Shown here: piece by piece, positions 46,034 through 57,347 of the stretch
Layout of the letters: the number at the start of each line of letters is the position of its first letter
How positions within the stretch are numbered: position 1 is the first letter of the stretch
DNA from: Steromphala cineraria
Taxonomy: Eukaryota; Mollusca; Gastropoda; Trochida; Trochidae
Direction of reading: 5' to 3'
Assembly: GCA_916613615.1 (NCBI GenBank)
Contig: OU744724.1
Location: 57,481,898 to 57,545,897, forward strand
DNA length: 64,000 bases
Translations under genes and position numbers: made by a program
The notes under the pieces: generated by a model
Seen by the model: only the letters and a program-made list of their open reading frames with translations
What the model was told of the DNA's origin: nothing
Database searches by the model: none

Positions 46034-46326
46034 CTAGCTACATCACAGAGTATACTATCTTTTTCACAGTGACAGGATATCACATTTTATGGTAAGAAAA
46101 GAGAATATTGTTTCATTTATCTTGTTCTGAAGACGAAACTTGAGTTTGATTTAGAAAAGTATCCAATTTGATAAGGTAATGGCACACTTTAAAATAACTA
46201 GTCAACAGAATATCAGTTCAAACACTTTAAAACAAACGTCAGTTTATCACTCACCTCATTAAAAAGGTTAATCAGACAGACAACTTCCTCAACACACAGA
46301 GAAGGAATCAGTTACAGGTAAAAAAT
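46034..46326. other. No gene seen
   Basis: Short AT-rich spacer between foldbacks. Confidence 0.5.
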
Positions 46327-46475
46327 AGATATAACCACACTTCCCGAGGTGTACCACTCAACACACCTCCTGTTTGAATTGTGGGTCTCAGAGGCGTAGC
46401 GTAGCAGAGCCGAGGAACTACTTTCAAAACAGGAGATATATTGAGTGATGCACAGAGGGAAGTGTGCCTATATCT
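46327..46475. mobile_element. Small foldback element, 149 bp
   Basis: 'agatataaccacacttccc' at the left is inverted at the right as 'gggaagtgtgcctatatct'. The inner arms ('cacctcctgtttgaa' / 'ttcaaaacaggag') continue the pairing for about 60 bp. Confidence 0.55.
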
Positions 46476-46884
46476 GACTTATACCCCACTCCGGCCGAGT
46501 TAAGTTTGATGAAAAAGAGCTTTCAATCCTGTTCTTTGCAAATACGTCTTGACCAAACTAGATAAATAGAATGTTAACAATACTCTTCTAAATGTAAAAA
46601 CCATAAACAAACCTCATTATATTAAAATTAGGTACCTATACATATGCTTAAATAGGAGAAATAACAACATACTTGGTTTATATTAACCCTCAGGAGCTCA
46701 GTCAACAGAATCGCTGCTCTGTAACTTTAAAGTCCCAATCCCACCATTGTTGTTAATAATTCTCAAAATTTATATCTCTGAATTTTACAAGTCCGTTTAT
46801 TTTCCAAAGTTGATCATCTTTTCACCTGACTAATTGTAGATGTACAAAAAAAGTAGGTGCATTAGAAAAGTAGAGGTGTATCGG
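46476..46884. other. No gene seen
   Basis: No coding region or repeat recognised. Confidence 0.5.
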
Positions 46885-47770
46885 TCAATACACCTACAGT
46901 TAAAACATAGAAAGTAGAGGTGCATCGGTCAAACCCGTAGGCTATGTTAGTTTATCAGGAAGTCTCGTGGAACTGTAGGCTATATTAATGTATCAGAAAG
47001 CCATTGGAACCGTAGGTTATTGTTAGTTTATCAGGAAGTCTCTTGGAACCGTAGGCTATGTTATTTTATCAGGAAGCCATTGGATCCGTAGGTTATTGTT
47101 AGTTTATCAGGAAGCCATTGGAACCGTAGGTTATTGTTAGTTTATCAGGAAGTCTCGTGGAACTGTAGGCTATTGTTAGTTTATCAGGAAGTCTCGTGGA
47201 ACTGTAGGCTATGTTAGTTTATCAGGAAGCCATTGGAACCGTAGGTTATGGTTAGTTTATCAGGAAGTCTCTTGGAACCGTAGGCTATGTTAGTTTATCA
47301 GGAAGTCTCTTGGAACCGTAGGCTATGTTAGATTATCAGGAAGTCTAGTGGAACCGTAGGGTATTGATAGTTTGTCAGGTTGTCTTTTGGGATCGTAGGT
47401 AATGGTTACTTTATCAGCAAACCTTTTGAAACTAAAGCCTATGGCCTGTTTATCAGGAAGTCTAGTGGAACTGTAGGTAATGGTCATTTTATCAGCAAGT
47501 ATTATGGTACCGTAGGTTATGGTCAGTTTATCAGGAAGTCTTTTGGGATCGTAGGTTATGGTTAGTTTATCAGGAAGTATTTTCGAACCGCAGATTTTGG
47601 TTAGAATATCAGGAAGTCTCTTGTAACCCTAGGTCGTGGTTAGTTTATCAGGAAATCTCTGGGAAATGTAGATTATGGCCAGTTTATCAGGAAGTATCTT
47701 CGAACTGCAGATTTTGGTTAGTTAATCAGGAAGTCTCTTGGAACCGTGGATTATGGACCGAAAGTCTTTT
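46885..47770. repeat. ~38-bp minisatellite, about 22 units
   Basis: Units such as 'gttagtttatcaggaagtct' plus 'cgtggaactgtaggctat' repeat with 36-40 bp spacing and growing divergence to the right. A 'gtagaggtgtatcggtcaa' direct repeat precedes it. Open frames inside (47380-47565) come from the repeat. Confidence 0.85.
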
Positions 47771-48626
47771 GGGACTGCATTTAACAAATTTATCTTCTTT
47801 AAGAATCTCTGTCTTCCAGATTGTCGATGTTATTGGCAACGTTGTCAGTTATACACAGAAAATGAAACGCAAAAATTCAAAAACATAAAGAGCATATCTT
47901 AGACAAAGAGATCCCTTTTAAATAAAGCAATCCAAATCCAAATCCCAGTAATATTGATTTTCAACTTTCATGTTCATTTTTTATTAATATATTTTATCTA
48001 CAATGTATCTATTTTTTATTGGATATTCTCTCATTCCTGTGAACTGCACCAGGTGTTCTTGATTGTTATTTGAAGAACTCTATTCTTGAGAAGGCCGTTC
48101 GTTTAATGATTCGTTTTAATCAATTTGACCTTGAAGGATAACAGCCAACCAGGAAAACAATTAGTCTGATCTAATTACCGGTAACTACTACCAGCTGAAG
48201 CCGTACATCAATTGACGGAGTTGTCCTTGGGTTGATGATTTGCTAATGACTTGATACAGGCGTCAAGAAGAATAAATAGACAATTTAGATTTGAAAAAAA
48301 CACTATTAATGTCTTGCTCAACTGTTACGAGGTTAAATATTTTTCGATGATAAATGTTGATAACAATGTTAGAACTTGCATGGGTTTCGAAATGAAATTC
48401 GTGTACTTTTTAAGTTGACGTGTATTTCTTTTTTAAATTAAATCGTATTCACGCCACCTCCACATACATTGTCTAGAAACATTACCACACATGCGTAGAT
48501 ACCGGGGCAGGGGCAGAGGAGGCAATTGGCCCATACAGGAAGAGTTAAAACGGTATTATAACACATGTACAATTTGAAGCCAATATTAATACAGACGGGA
48601 AACCTGTTCTTGTCTGAAAATTGGAA
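47771..48626. other. No gene seen
   Basis: AT-rich, nothing recognised. Confidence 0.5.
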
Positions 48627-48791
48627 AATCTATGTGAATCTTTACAATTTGTTCTCTGATTATGGATGATTGGTTTGTGTGATGAGATTTTATGACACTA
48701 TTAAAGTAAACCATTTAGCATTAACTTTATCACAATTATCACTGAAAAATTGAAAATATAAAATTGTCGAAAAACATGCTACTGCCCCTTT
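48627..48791 (+). mobile_element. TTAA MITE (family 1), right half only
   Basis: Contains the internal block 'tctgattatggatgattggt' and ends 'catgctactgcccctttg'. The left terminus is absent. Confidence 0.65.
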
Positions 48792-49467
48792 GAGTTGTAT
48801 GATAAAAATAGTTAAATGTTTGCGTATCAAATCAAAGCCCTCGAAATGAAACTTCCGGTCAGATATTGTGGTATCTGGAGGGCCCAGGATGCGATAAGAA
48901 GTTGTTTACCTTTTGATTTTAAATTGATGCATAATGGAAATTTATAAATATGAGATTTCTACTCGAGGGTGGGGAAGTCTGATTAGTGACCTTACCACGA
49001 GTCTATCATTATAATTATCATTTTTGACAAAAAGAAAAGAATAGACTCTTACAATCATCATAAAATCCATTGCACAAAATTGACCCACAAACACCAATGG
49101 ATGGCACAGGATGCGATAAGAAGTTGTTTACCTTTTGATTTTAAATTGATACATAATGGACATTTATCAAATCCATTGCACAAAATTGACAATTATAGTT
49201 CCTTATTAAACGCCATTGTTGTGCACAACAATAAGGACAATTCTTATGGATGAACAACCTCTTTATAAGGGATTTTTTGGTGGAAACAACATTCAAGAGT
49301 ACCTCCCTCTTATATTTAACATTATTATTTCACCCTTCTTTTCATATAATGTTAGTGAAGGTAACATTTTAGTTGTTCTATAATTAACAATTTGACAAAG
49401 TTTAGAATGCATCACTGCTCCTCTTGGATTTCGTTTCCACAAAAAATATCCCGATAGGATTGCTCCG
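48792..49467. other. No gene; dispersed ~50-bp duplication
   Basis: 'aggatgcgataagaagttgt' with 'ttaccttttgattttaaatt' occurs near 48887 and again near 49107. 'tccattgcacaaaattgac' also occurs twice (about 49066 and 49171). This suggests an old ~220-bp duplication. Confidence 0.6.
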
Positions 49468-49830
49468 TTAAGGGGCAGTAGCACGTTTTTTACGGGGAAT
49501 ATAAGGTGATGTCAGGAAAATAAAAAATAATGGTTCTAATTGAAAGACAACGTATTTAAATCAAATTGAGCAGTAATAATTCAAATATATAACATTAAGT
49601 TTAGCCATGCTATTCCTTTTTTTGCACAAAATGAATAAAAGGTGTTCACACAAAATGGCCTCCAGTGGATTTTATGTGAATCTTCATACTTTGTCCTCTG
49701 ACTATGGATGATTGGCTAGTGTAAGGAGATTTTTGACACTGTCAAAATAATACATTTAGGATTAACTTTCAATTATCAGTGAAAATTTTAAAATATAAAA
49801 TTATCAAAAAACATGCTACTGCCCCCTTAG
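49468..49830 (+). mobile_element. TTAA MITE (family 1), decayed right end
   Basis: Left TTAAGGGGCAGTAGCACG; right 'catgctactgccccctta' followed by G, so the right TTAA is mutated. 363 bp. Confidence 0.75.
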
Positions 49831-50333
49831 ATACGCAGCTGTATGTAAATCATTTGATGCCAGTATGAAGCTGGTCCTACGTAATGGAATATAAGAAACT
49901 AACATACCATTAAACAGTCAGCCTTGTGGCCGTGTACGCAAAGGTTAACAACCTACAGTGGAGACAAAATCGATAAGGACGGGTTTGGCGAATTGTGTTG
50001 GGAAACAATTAAAGACGATAAATAGAGAAAGGAAATTATATTTACTCGTGTATTTTAAGTTGTCATATTCCTGTCCATCACGAGCGAACCCATTGAAGAA
50101 AATACTGCTGTGCCAGAAATAGAAGTCTAATTAGTTTATTTTAGGTATGTATTCCAAGACATCAAATATGACTCCTTCCTTCCGGCATCTTTCAGAATAA
50201 ACTTTCATCGAGTTTCTATTTTAAAACGAATTTAACAGGAGCCTTTTTCTTTTTCTTTCTTCAATAGCAATGCCTTTTTACAGTATATTCGTAGCATCGA
50301 AAGTTTCCGGTATAGTAGCAGTATTTATATTTG
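49831..50333. other. 3' flank of the minus-strand mucin-like frame
   Basis: No gene of its own. On the minus strand an AATAAA lies at 50140-50135, about 195 nt beyond the stop of the frame ending at 50334, and could be its polyadenylation signal. Confidence 0.35.
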
Positions 50334-53300
50334 TTATAATGAAAAGGCTGTTCTAATACTATAAACAGCAGTAGTAGTAAGATTGTGAGTAGCTGCAACA
50401 GCTTTGGTTGGAGTACCAACAGCAGTAGCTGTAGCAATAGTAGTAGTCGCGTTAGTAGCTTTGGTTGGAGTACCAACAGCAGTAGCTGTAGCAATAGTAG
50501 TAGTCGCGTTAGTAGCTTTGGTTGGAGTACCAACAGCAGTAGCTGTAGCAATAGTAGTAGTCGCGTTAGTAGCTTTGGTTGGAGTACCAACAGCGGTAGC
50601 TGTAGCAATAGTAGTAGTCGCGTTAGTAGCTTTGGTTGGAGTACCAACAGCAGTAGCTGTAGCAATAGTAGTAGTCGCGTTAGTAGCTTTGGTTGGAGTA
50701 CCAACAGCAGTAGCTGTAGCAGTAGTAGTAGTCGCGTTAGTAGCTTTGGTTGGAGTACCAACAGCGGTAGCTGTAGCAATAGTAGTAGTCGCGTTAGTAG
50801 CTTTGGTTGGAGTACCAACAGCAGTAGCTGTAGCAATAGTAGTAGTCGCGTTAGTAGCTTTGGTTGGAGTACCAACAGCGGTAGCTGTAGCAATAGTAGT
50901 AGTCGCGTTAGTAGCTTTGGTTGGAGTACCAACAGCAGTAGCTGTAGCAAAAGTAGTAGTCGCGTTAGTAGCTTTGGTTGGAGTACCAACAGCGGTAGCT
51001 GTAGCAGTAGTAGTAGTCGCGTTAGTAGCTTTGGTTGAAGTACCAACAGCAGTAGCTGTAGCAATAGTAGTAGTCGCGTTAGTAGCTTTGGTTGGAGTAC
51101 CAGCAGCAGCTGTAGCAATAGTAGTAGTCGCGTTAGTAGCTTTGGTTGGAGTACCAACAGCAGTAGCTGTAGCAATAGAAGTAGTCGCGTTAGTAGCTTT
51201 GGTTGAAGTACCAACAGCAGTAGCTGTAGCAATAGTAGTAGTCGCGTTAGTAGCTTTGGTTGGAGTACCAACAGCAGTAGCTGTAGCAGTAGTAGTAGTC
51301 GCGTTAGTAGCTTTGGTTGGAGTACCAACAGCAGTAGCTGTAGCAATAGTAGTAGTCGCGTTAGTAGCTTTGGTTGAAGTACCAACAGCAGTAGCTGTAG
51401 CAATAGAAGTAGTCGCGTTAGTAGCTTTGGTTGAAGTACCAACAGCGGTAGCTGTAGCAGTAGTAGTAGTCGCGTTAGTAGCTTTGGTTGGAGTACCAAC
51501 AGCGGTAGCTGTAGCAATAGCAGTAGTCGCGTTAGTAGCTTTGGTTGGAGTACCAACAGCAGTAGCTGTAGCAATAGGAGTAGTCGCGTTAGTAGCTTTG
51601 GTTGGAGTACCAACAGCAGTAGCTGTAGCAATAGTAGTAGTCGCGTTAGTAGCTTTGGTTGGAGTACCAACAGCAGTAGCTGTAGCAATAGTAGTAGTCG
51701 CGTTAGTAGCTTTGGTTGAAGTACCAACAGCAGTAGCTGTAGCAATAGAAGTAGTCGCGTTAGTAGCTTTGGTTGAAGTACCAACAGCGGTAGCTGTAGC
51801 AGTAGTAGTAGTCGCGTTAGTAGCTTTGGTTGGAGTACCAACAGCGGTAGCTGTAGCAATAGCAGTAGTCGCGTTAGTAGCTTTGGTTGGAGTACCAACA
51901 GCAGTAGCTGTAGCAATAGTAGTAGTCGCGTTAGTAGCTTTGGTTGGAGTACCAACAGCAGTAGCTGTAGCAATAGTAGTAGTCGCGTTAGTAGCTTTGG
52001 TTGGAGTACCAACAGCAGTAGCTGTAGCAATAGTAGTAGTCGCGTTAGTAGCTTTGGTTGGAGTACCAACAGCAGTAGCTGTAGCAAAAGTAGTAGTCGC
52101 GTTAGTAGCTTTGGTTGGAGTACCAACAGCGGCAGCTGTAGCAGTAGTAGTAGTCGCGTTAGTAGCTTTGGTTGGAGTACCAGCAGCAGCTGTAGCAATA
52201 GTAGTAGTCGCGTTAGTAGCTTTGGTTGGAGTACCAACAGCAGTAGCTGTAGCAATAGTAGTAGTCGCGTTAGTAGCTTTGGTTGGAGTACCAACAGCAG
52301 TAGCTGTAGCAGTAGTAGTAGTCGCGTTAGTAGCTTTGGTTGGAGTACCAACAGCAGTAGCTGTAGCAATAGTAGTAGTCGCGTTAGTAGCTTTGGTTGG
52401 AGTACCAGCAGCAGTAGCTGTAGCAATAGTAGTAGTCGCGTTAGTAGCTTTGGTTGGAGTACCAACAGCAGTAGCTGTAGCAGTAGTAGTAGTCGCGTTA
52501 GTAGCTTTGGTTGGAGTACCAACAGCAGTAGCTGTAGCAATAGTAGTAGTCGCGTTAGTAGCTTTGGTTGGAGTATCAACAGCGGTAGCTGTAGCAATAG
52601 TAGTAGTCGCGTTAGTAGCTTTGGTTGGAGTACCAACAGCGGTAGCGGTAGCAATAGTAGTAGTCGCGTTAGTAGCTTTGGTTGGAGTACCAACAGCAGT
52701 AGCTGTAGCAATAGTAGTAGTCGCGTTAGTAGCTTTGGTTGGAGTACCAACAGCAGTAGCTGTAGCAATAGTAGTAGTCGCGTTAGTAGCTTTGGTTGGA
52801 GTACCAACAGCGGTAGCTGTAGCAATAGTAGTAGTCGCGTTAGTAGCTTTGGTTGGAGTACCAACAGCGGTAGCTGTAGCAATAGTAGTAGTCGCGTTAG
52901 TAGCTTTGGTTGGAGTACCAACAGCAGTAGCTGTAGCAATAGTAGTAGTCGCGTTAGTAGCTTTGGTTGAAGTACCAACAGCAGTAGCTGTAGCAATAGT
53001 AGTAGTCGCGTTAGTAGCTTTGGTTGGAGTACCAACAGCAGTAGCTGTAGCAATAGTAGTAGTCGCGTTAGTAGCTTTGGTTGAAGTACCAACAGCGGTA
53101 GCTGTAGCAATAGTAGTAGTCGCGTTAGTAGCTTTGGTTGGAGTACCAACAGCAGTAGCTGTAGCAATAGTAGTAGTCGCGTTAGTAGCTTTGGTTGAAG
53201 TACCAACAGCGGCAGCTGTAGCAATAGTAGTAGTCGCGTTAGTAGCTTTGGTTGGAGTACCAACAGCGGTAGCTGTAGCAATAGTAGTAGTCGCGTTAGT

Positions 53301-56300
53301 AGCTTTGGTTGGAGTACCAACAGCGGCAGCTGTAGCAATAGTAGTAGTCGCGTTAGTAGCTTTGGTTGGAGTACCAACAGCGGCAGCTGTAGCAATAGTA
53401 GTAGTCGCGTTAGTAGCTTTGGTTGGAGTACCAACAGCGGTAGCTGTAGCAATTGTAGTAGTTGCGTTAGTAGCTTTGGTTGGAGTACCAACAGCAGTAG
53501 CTGTAGCAATAGTAGTAGTCGCGTTAGTAGCTTTGGTTGGAGTACCAACAGCAGTAGCTGTAGCAATAGTAGTAGTCGCGTTAGTAGCTTTGGTTGGAGT
53601 ACCAACAGCGGTAGCTGTAGCAATAGTAGTAGTCGCGTTAGTAGCTTTGGTTGGAGTACCAACAGCAGTAGCTGTAGCAATAGTAGTAGTCGCGTTAGTA
53701 GCTTTGGTTGGAGTACCAACAGCAGTAGCTGTAGCAATAGTAGTCGTCGCGTTAGTAGCTTTGGTTGGAGTACCAACAGCGGTAGCTGTAGCAATAGTAG
53801 TAGTCGCGTTAGTAGCTTTGGTTGGAGTACCAACAGCAGTAGCTGTAGCAGTAGTAGTAGTCGCGTTAGTAGCTTTGGTTGGAGTACCAACAGCGGTAGC
53901 TGTAGCAATAGTAGTAGTCGCGTTAGTAGCTTTGGTTGGAGTACCAACAGCGGTAGCTGTAGCAATAGTAGTAGTCGCGTTAGTAGCTTTGGTTGGAGTA
54001 CCAACAGCGGTAGCTGTAGCAATAGTAGTAGTCGCGTTAGTAGCTTTGGTTGGAGTACCAACAGCGGTAGCTGTAGCAATAGTAGTAGTCGCGTTAGTAG
54101 CTTTGGTTGGAGTACCAACAGCGGCAGCTGTAGCAATAGTAGTAGTCGCGTTAGTAGCTTTGGTTGAAGTACCAACAGCAGTAGCTGTAGCAATAGTAGT
54201 AGTCGCGTTAGTAGCTTTGGTTGGAGTACCAACAGCAGTAGCTGTAGCAATAGTAGTAGTCGCGTTAGTAGCTTTGGTTGGAGTACCAACAGCAGTAGCT
54301 GTAGCAATAGAAGTAGTCGCGTTAGTAGCTTTGGTTGGAGTACCAACAGCGGTAGCTGTAGCAATAGTAGTAGTCGCGTTAGTAGCTTTGGTTGGAGTAC
54401 CAACAGCAGTAGCTGTAGCAATAGTAGTAGTCGCGTTAGTAGCTTTGGTTGGAGTACCAACAGCGGTAGCTGTAGCAATAGTAGTAGTCGCGTTAGTAGC
54501 TTTGGTTGAAGTACCAACAGCAGTAGCTGTAGCAATAGTAGTAGTCGCGTTAGTAGCTTTGGTTGGAGTACCAACAGCAGTAGCTGTAGCAATAGAAGTA
54601 GTCGCGTTAGTAGCTTTGGTTGAAGTACCAACAGCAGTAGCTGTAGCAATAGAAGTAGTCGCGTTAGTAGCTTTGGTTGAAGTACCAACAGCAGTAGCTG
54701 TAGCAATAGTAGTAGTCGCGTTAGTAGCTTTGGTTGGAGTACCAACAGCAGTAGCTGTAGCAATAGTAGTAGTCGCGTTAGTAGCTTTGGTTGGAGTACC
54801 AACAGCAGTAGCTGTAGCAATAGTAGTAGTCGCGTTAGTAGCTTTGGTTGGAGTACCAACAGCGGCAGCTGTAGCAATAGTAGTAGTCGCGTTAGTAGCT
54901 TTGGTTGAAGTACCAACAGCAGTAGCTGTAGCAATAGAAGTAGTCGCGTTAGTAGCTTTGGTTGAAGTACCAACAGCAGTAGCTGTAGCAATAGTAGTAG
55001 TCGCGTTAGTAGCTTTGGTTGGAGTACCAACAGCAGTAGCTGTAGCAATAGTAGTAGTCGCGTTAGTAGCTTTGGTTGGAGTACCAACAGCAGTAGCTGT
55101 AGCAATAGTAGTAGTCGCGTTAGTAGCTTTGGTTGGAGTACCAACAGCAGTAGCTGTAGCAATAGTAGTAGTCGCGTTAGTAGCTTTGGTTGGAGTACCG
55201 ACAGCGGCAGCTGTAGCAATAGTAGTAGTCGCGTTAGTAGCTTTGGTTGGAGTACCAACAGCGGCAGCTGTAGCAATAGTAGTAGTCGCGTTAGTAGCTT
55301 TGGTTGGAGTACCAACAGCAGTAGCTGTAGCAATAGTAGTAGTCGCGTTAGTAGCTTTGGTTGGAGTATCAACAGCAGTAGCTGTAGCAATAGTAGTAGT
55401 CGCGTTAGTAGCTTTGGTTGAAGTACCAACAGCAGTAGCTGTAGCAATAGAAGTAGTCGCGTTAGTAGCTTTGGTTGAAGTACCAACAGCAGTAGCTGTA
55501 GCAATAGTAGTAGTCGCGTTAGTAGCTTTGGTTGGAGTACCAACAGCAGTAGCTGTAGCAATAGTAGTAGTCGCGTTAGTAGCTTTGGTTGGAGTATCAA
55601 CAGCAGTAGCTGTAGCAGTAGTAGTAGTCGCGTTAGTAGCTTTGGTTGAAGTACCAACAGCAGTAGCTGTAGCAATAGTAGTAGTCGCGTTAGTAGCTTT
55701 GGTTGGAGTACCAACAGCAGTAGCTGTAGCAATAGTAGTAGTCGCGTTAGTAGCTTTGGTTGGAGTACCAACAGCAGTAGCTGTAGCAATAGTAGTAGTC
55801 GCGTTAGTAGCTTTGGTTGAAGTACCAACAGCAGTAGCTGTAGCAATAGAAGTAGTCGCGTTAGTAGCTTTGGTTGGAGTACCAACAGCAGTAGCTGTAG
55901 CAGTAGTAGTAGTCGCGTTAGTAGCTTTGGTTGAAGTACCAACAGCAGTAGCTGTAGCAATAGAAGTAGTCGCGTTAGTAGCTTTGGTTGGAGTACCAAC
56001 AGCAGTAGCTGTAGCAATAGTAGTAGTCGCGTTAGTAGCTTTGGTTGGAGTACCAACAGCAGTAGCTGTAGCAATAGTAGTAGTCGCGTTAGTAGCTTTG
56101 GTTGGAGTATCAACAGCAGTAGCTGTAGCAATAGTAGTAGTCGCGTTAGTAGCTTTGGTTGGAGTACCAACAGCGGTAGCTGTAGCAATAGAAGTAGTCG
56201 CGTTAGTAGCTTTGGTTGAAGTACCAACAGCAGTAGCTGTAGCAATAGTAGTAGTCGCGTTAGTAGCTTTGGTTGGAGTACCAACAGCAGTAGCTGTAGC

Positions 56301-57347
56301 AATAGAAGTAGTCGCGTTAGTAGCTTTGGTTGGAGTATCAACAGCAGTAGCTGTAGCAATAGTAGTAGTCGCGTTAGTAGCTTTGGTTGGAGTACCAACA
56401 GCGGTAGCTGTAGCAATAGTAGTAGTCGCGTTAGTAGCTTTGGTTGAAGTACCAACAGCAGTAGCTGTAGCAATAGAAGTAGTCGCGTTAGTAGCTTTGG
56501 TTGAAGTACCAACAGCAGTAGCTGTAGCAATAGAAGTAGTCGCGTTAGTAGCTTTGGTTGGAGTACCAACAGCGGCAGCTGTAGCAATAGTAGTAGTCGC
56601 GTTAGTAGCTTTGGTTGGAGTACCAACAGCAGTAGCTGTAGCAATAGTAGTAGTCGCGTTAGTAGCTTTGGTTGAAGTACCAACAGCAGTAGCTGTAGCA
56701 ATAGAAGTAGTCGCGTTAGTAGCTTTGGTTGGAGTATCAACAGCAGTAGCTGTAGCAATAGTAGTAGTCGCGTTAGTAGCTTTGGTTGGAGTACCAACAG
56801 CGGTAGCTGTAGCAATAGAAGTAGTCGCGTTAGTAGCTTTGGTTGGAGTACCAACAGCAGTAGCTGTAGCAATAGTAGTAGTCGCGTTAGTAGCTTTGGT
56901 TGGAGTACCAACAGCAGTAGCTGTAGCAATAGTAGTAGTCGCGTTAGTAGCTTTGGTTGAAGTACCAACAGCGGTAGCTGTAGCAGTAGTAGTAGTCGCG
57001 TTAGTAGCTTTGGTTGGAGTACCAACAGCAGTAGCTGTAGCAATAGTAGTAGTCGCGTTAGTAGCTTTGGTTGGAGTACCAACAGCGGTAGCTGTAGCAA
57101 TAGTAGTAGTCGCGTTAGTAGCTTTGGTTGGAGTACCAACAGCGGTAGCTGTAGCAATAGAAGTAGTCGCGTTAGTAGCTTTGGTTGGAGTACCAACAGC
57201 GGTAGCTGTAGCAAAAGTAGTAGTCGCGTTAGTAGTTTTGGTTGAAGTACCAACAGCGGTAGCTGTAGCAATAGAAGTGGTCGTGGTAGTAGCTTTAATA
57301 TGCAGGGGTAGCAGTAGTAGTATAAGAGGGTATAGCAACAGTAACAT
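50334..57347 (-). CDS. Candidate secreted Thr/Ala-rich mucin-like repeat protein
   Basis: A single-exon frame of 2337 residues. It starts MLLLLYPLILLLLPLHIKA, resembling a signal peptide, then enters about 120 copies of a 19-residue unit of the type TKATNATTTIATATAVGTP. Each unit has about eight Thr and one N-A-T N-glycosylation sequon, as in mucin-like glycoproteins. The end is non-repetitive (HNLTTTAVYSIRTAFSL). Most unit differences here are mild: P/S, T/S, I/T, T/A, G/D, and silent ACT/ACC. The two indels are 3-bp losses (about 51101 and 52181). Against it: a 57-bp stop-free unit opens other frames too (2336 aa minus, 2331 aa plus, both very hydrophobic), and the ATG context is weak. Among these frames this is the most protein-like, but coding status is unproven. 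Confidence 0.35.
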   Translation of the reverse strand: MLLLLYPLILLLLPLHIKATTTTTSIATATAVGTSTKTTNATTTFATATAVGTPTKATNATTSIATATAVGTPTKATNATTTIATATAVGTPTKATNATTTIATATAVGTPTKATNATTTTATATAVGTSTKATNATTTIATATAVGTPTKATNATTTIATATAVGTPTKATNATTSIATATAVGTPTKATNATTTIATATAVDTPTKATNATTSIATATAVGTSTKATNATTTIATATAVGTPTKATNATTTIATAAAVGTPTKATNATTSIATATAVGTSTKATNATTSIATATAVGTSTKATNATTTIATATAVGTPTKATNATTTIATATAVDTPTKATNATTSIATATAVGTPTKATNATTTIATATAVGTSTKATNATTSIATATAVGTPTKATNATTTIATATAVDTPTKATNATTTIATATAVGTPTKATNATTTIATATAVGTPTKATNATTSIATATAVGTSTKATNATTTTATATAVGTPTKATNATTSIATATAVGTSTKATNATTTIATATAVGTPTKATNATTTIATATAVGTPTKATNATTTIATATAVGTSTKATNATTTTATATAVDTPTKATNATTTIATATAVGTPTKATNATTTIATATAVGTSTKATNATTSIATATAVGTSTKATNATTTIATATAVDTPTKATNATTTIATATAVGTPTKATNATTTIATAAAVGTPTKATNATTTIATAAAVGTPTKATNATTTIATATAVGTPTKATNATTTIATATAVGTPTKATNATTTIATATAVGTPTKATNATTTIATATAVGTSTKATNATTSIATATAVGTSTKATNATTTIATAAAVGTPTKATNATTTIATATAVGTPTKATNATTTIATATAVGTPTKATNATTTIATATAVGTSTKATNATTSIATATAVGTSTKATNATTSIATATAVGTPTKATNATTTIATATAVGTSTKATNATTTIATATAVGTPTKATNATTTIATATAVGTPTKATNATTTIATATAVGTPTKATNATTSIATATAVGTPTKATNATTTIATATAVGTPTKATNATTTIATATAVGTSTKATNATTTIATAAAVGTPTKATNATTTIATATAVGTPTKATNATTTIATATAVGTPTKATNATTTIATATAVGTPTKATNATTTIATATAVGTPTKATNATTTTATATAVGTPTKATNATTTIATATAVGTPTKATNATTTIATATAVGTPTKATNATTTIATATAVGTPTKATNATTTIATATAVGTPTKATNATTTIATATAVGTPTKATNATTTIATATAVGTPTKATNATTTIATATAVGTPTKATNATTTIATAAAVGTPTKATNATTTIATAAAVGTPTKATNATTTIATATAVGTPTKATNATTTIATAAAVGTSTKATNATTTIATATAVGTPTKATNATTTIATATAVGTSTKATNATTTIATATAVGTPTKATNATTTIATATAVGTSTKATNATTTIATATAVGTPTKATNATTTIATATAVGTPTKATNATTTIATATAVGTPTKATNATTTIATATAVGTPTKATNATTTIATATAVGTPTKATNATTTIATATAVGTPTKATNATTTIATATAVDTPTKATNATTTIATATAVGTPTKATNATTTTATATAVGTPTKATNATTTIATATAAGTPTKATNATTTIATATAVGTPTKATNATTTTATATAVGTPTKATNATTTIATATAVGTPTKATNATTTIATAAAGTPTKATNATTTTATAAAVGTPTKATNATTTFATATAVGTPTKATNATTTIATATAVGTPTKATNATTTIATATAVGTPTKATNATTTIATATAVGTPTKATNATTAIATATAVGTPTKATNATTTTATATAVGTSTKATNATTSIATATAVGTSTKATNATTTIATATAVGTPTKATNATTTIATATAVGTPTKATNATTPIATATAVGTPTKATNATTAIATATAVGTPTKATNATTTTATATAVGTSTKATNATTSIATATAVGTSTKATNATTTIATATAVGTPTKATNATTTTATATAVGTPTKATNATTTIATATAVGTSTKATNATTSIATATAVGTPTKATNATTTIATAAAGTPTKATNATTTIATATAVGTSTKATNATTTTATATAVGTPTKATNATTTFATATAVGTPTKATNATTTIATATAVGTPTKATNATTTIATATAVGTPTKATNATTTIATATAVGTPTKATNATTTTATATAVGTPTKATNATTTIATATAVGTPTKATNATTTIATATAVGTPTKATNATTTIATATAVGTPTKATNATTTIATATAVGTPTKATNATTTIATATAVGTPTKAVAATHNLTTTAVYSIRTAFSL
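50400..57290. repeat. 57-bp minisatellite, ~120 tandem units
   Basis: The unit is 'gctttggttggagtaccaac', 'agcagtagctgtagcaatag', then 'tagtagtcgcgttagta' (57 bp). Units differ at a handful of recurring positions: cAg/cGg in 'agcagtagct', gGa/gAa in 'ggagta', gTa/gAa in 'atagtagta', and Ata/Gta in 'gcaatagta'. These variants are scattered in mosaic combinations. Two units are 54 bp. The strong homogeneity over 6.9 kb implies recent expansion or ongoing conversion. Confidence 0.98.
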
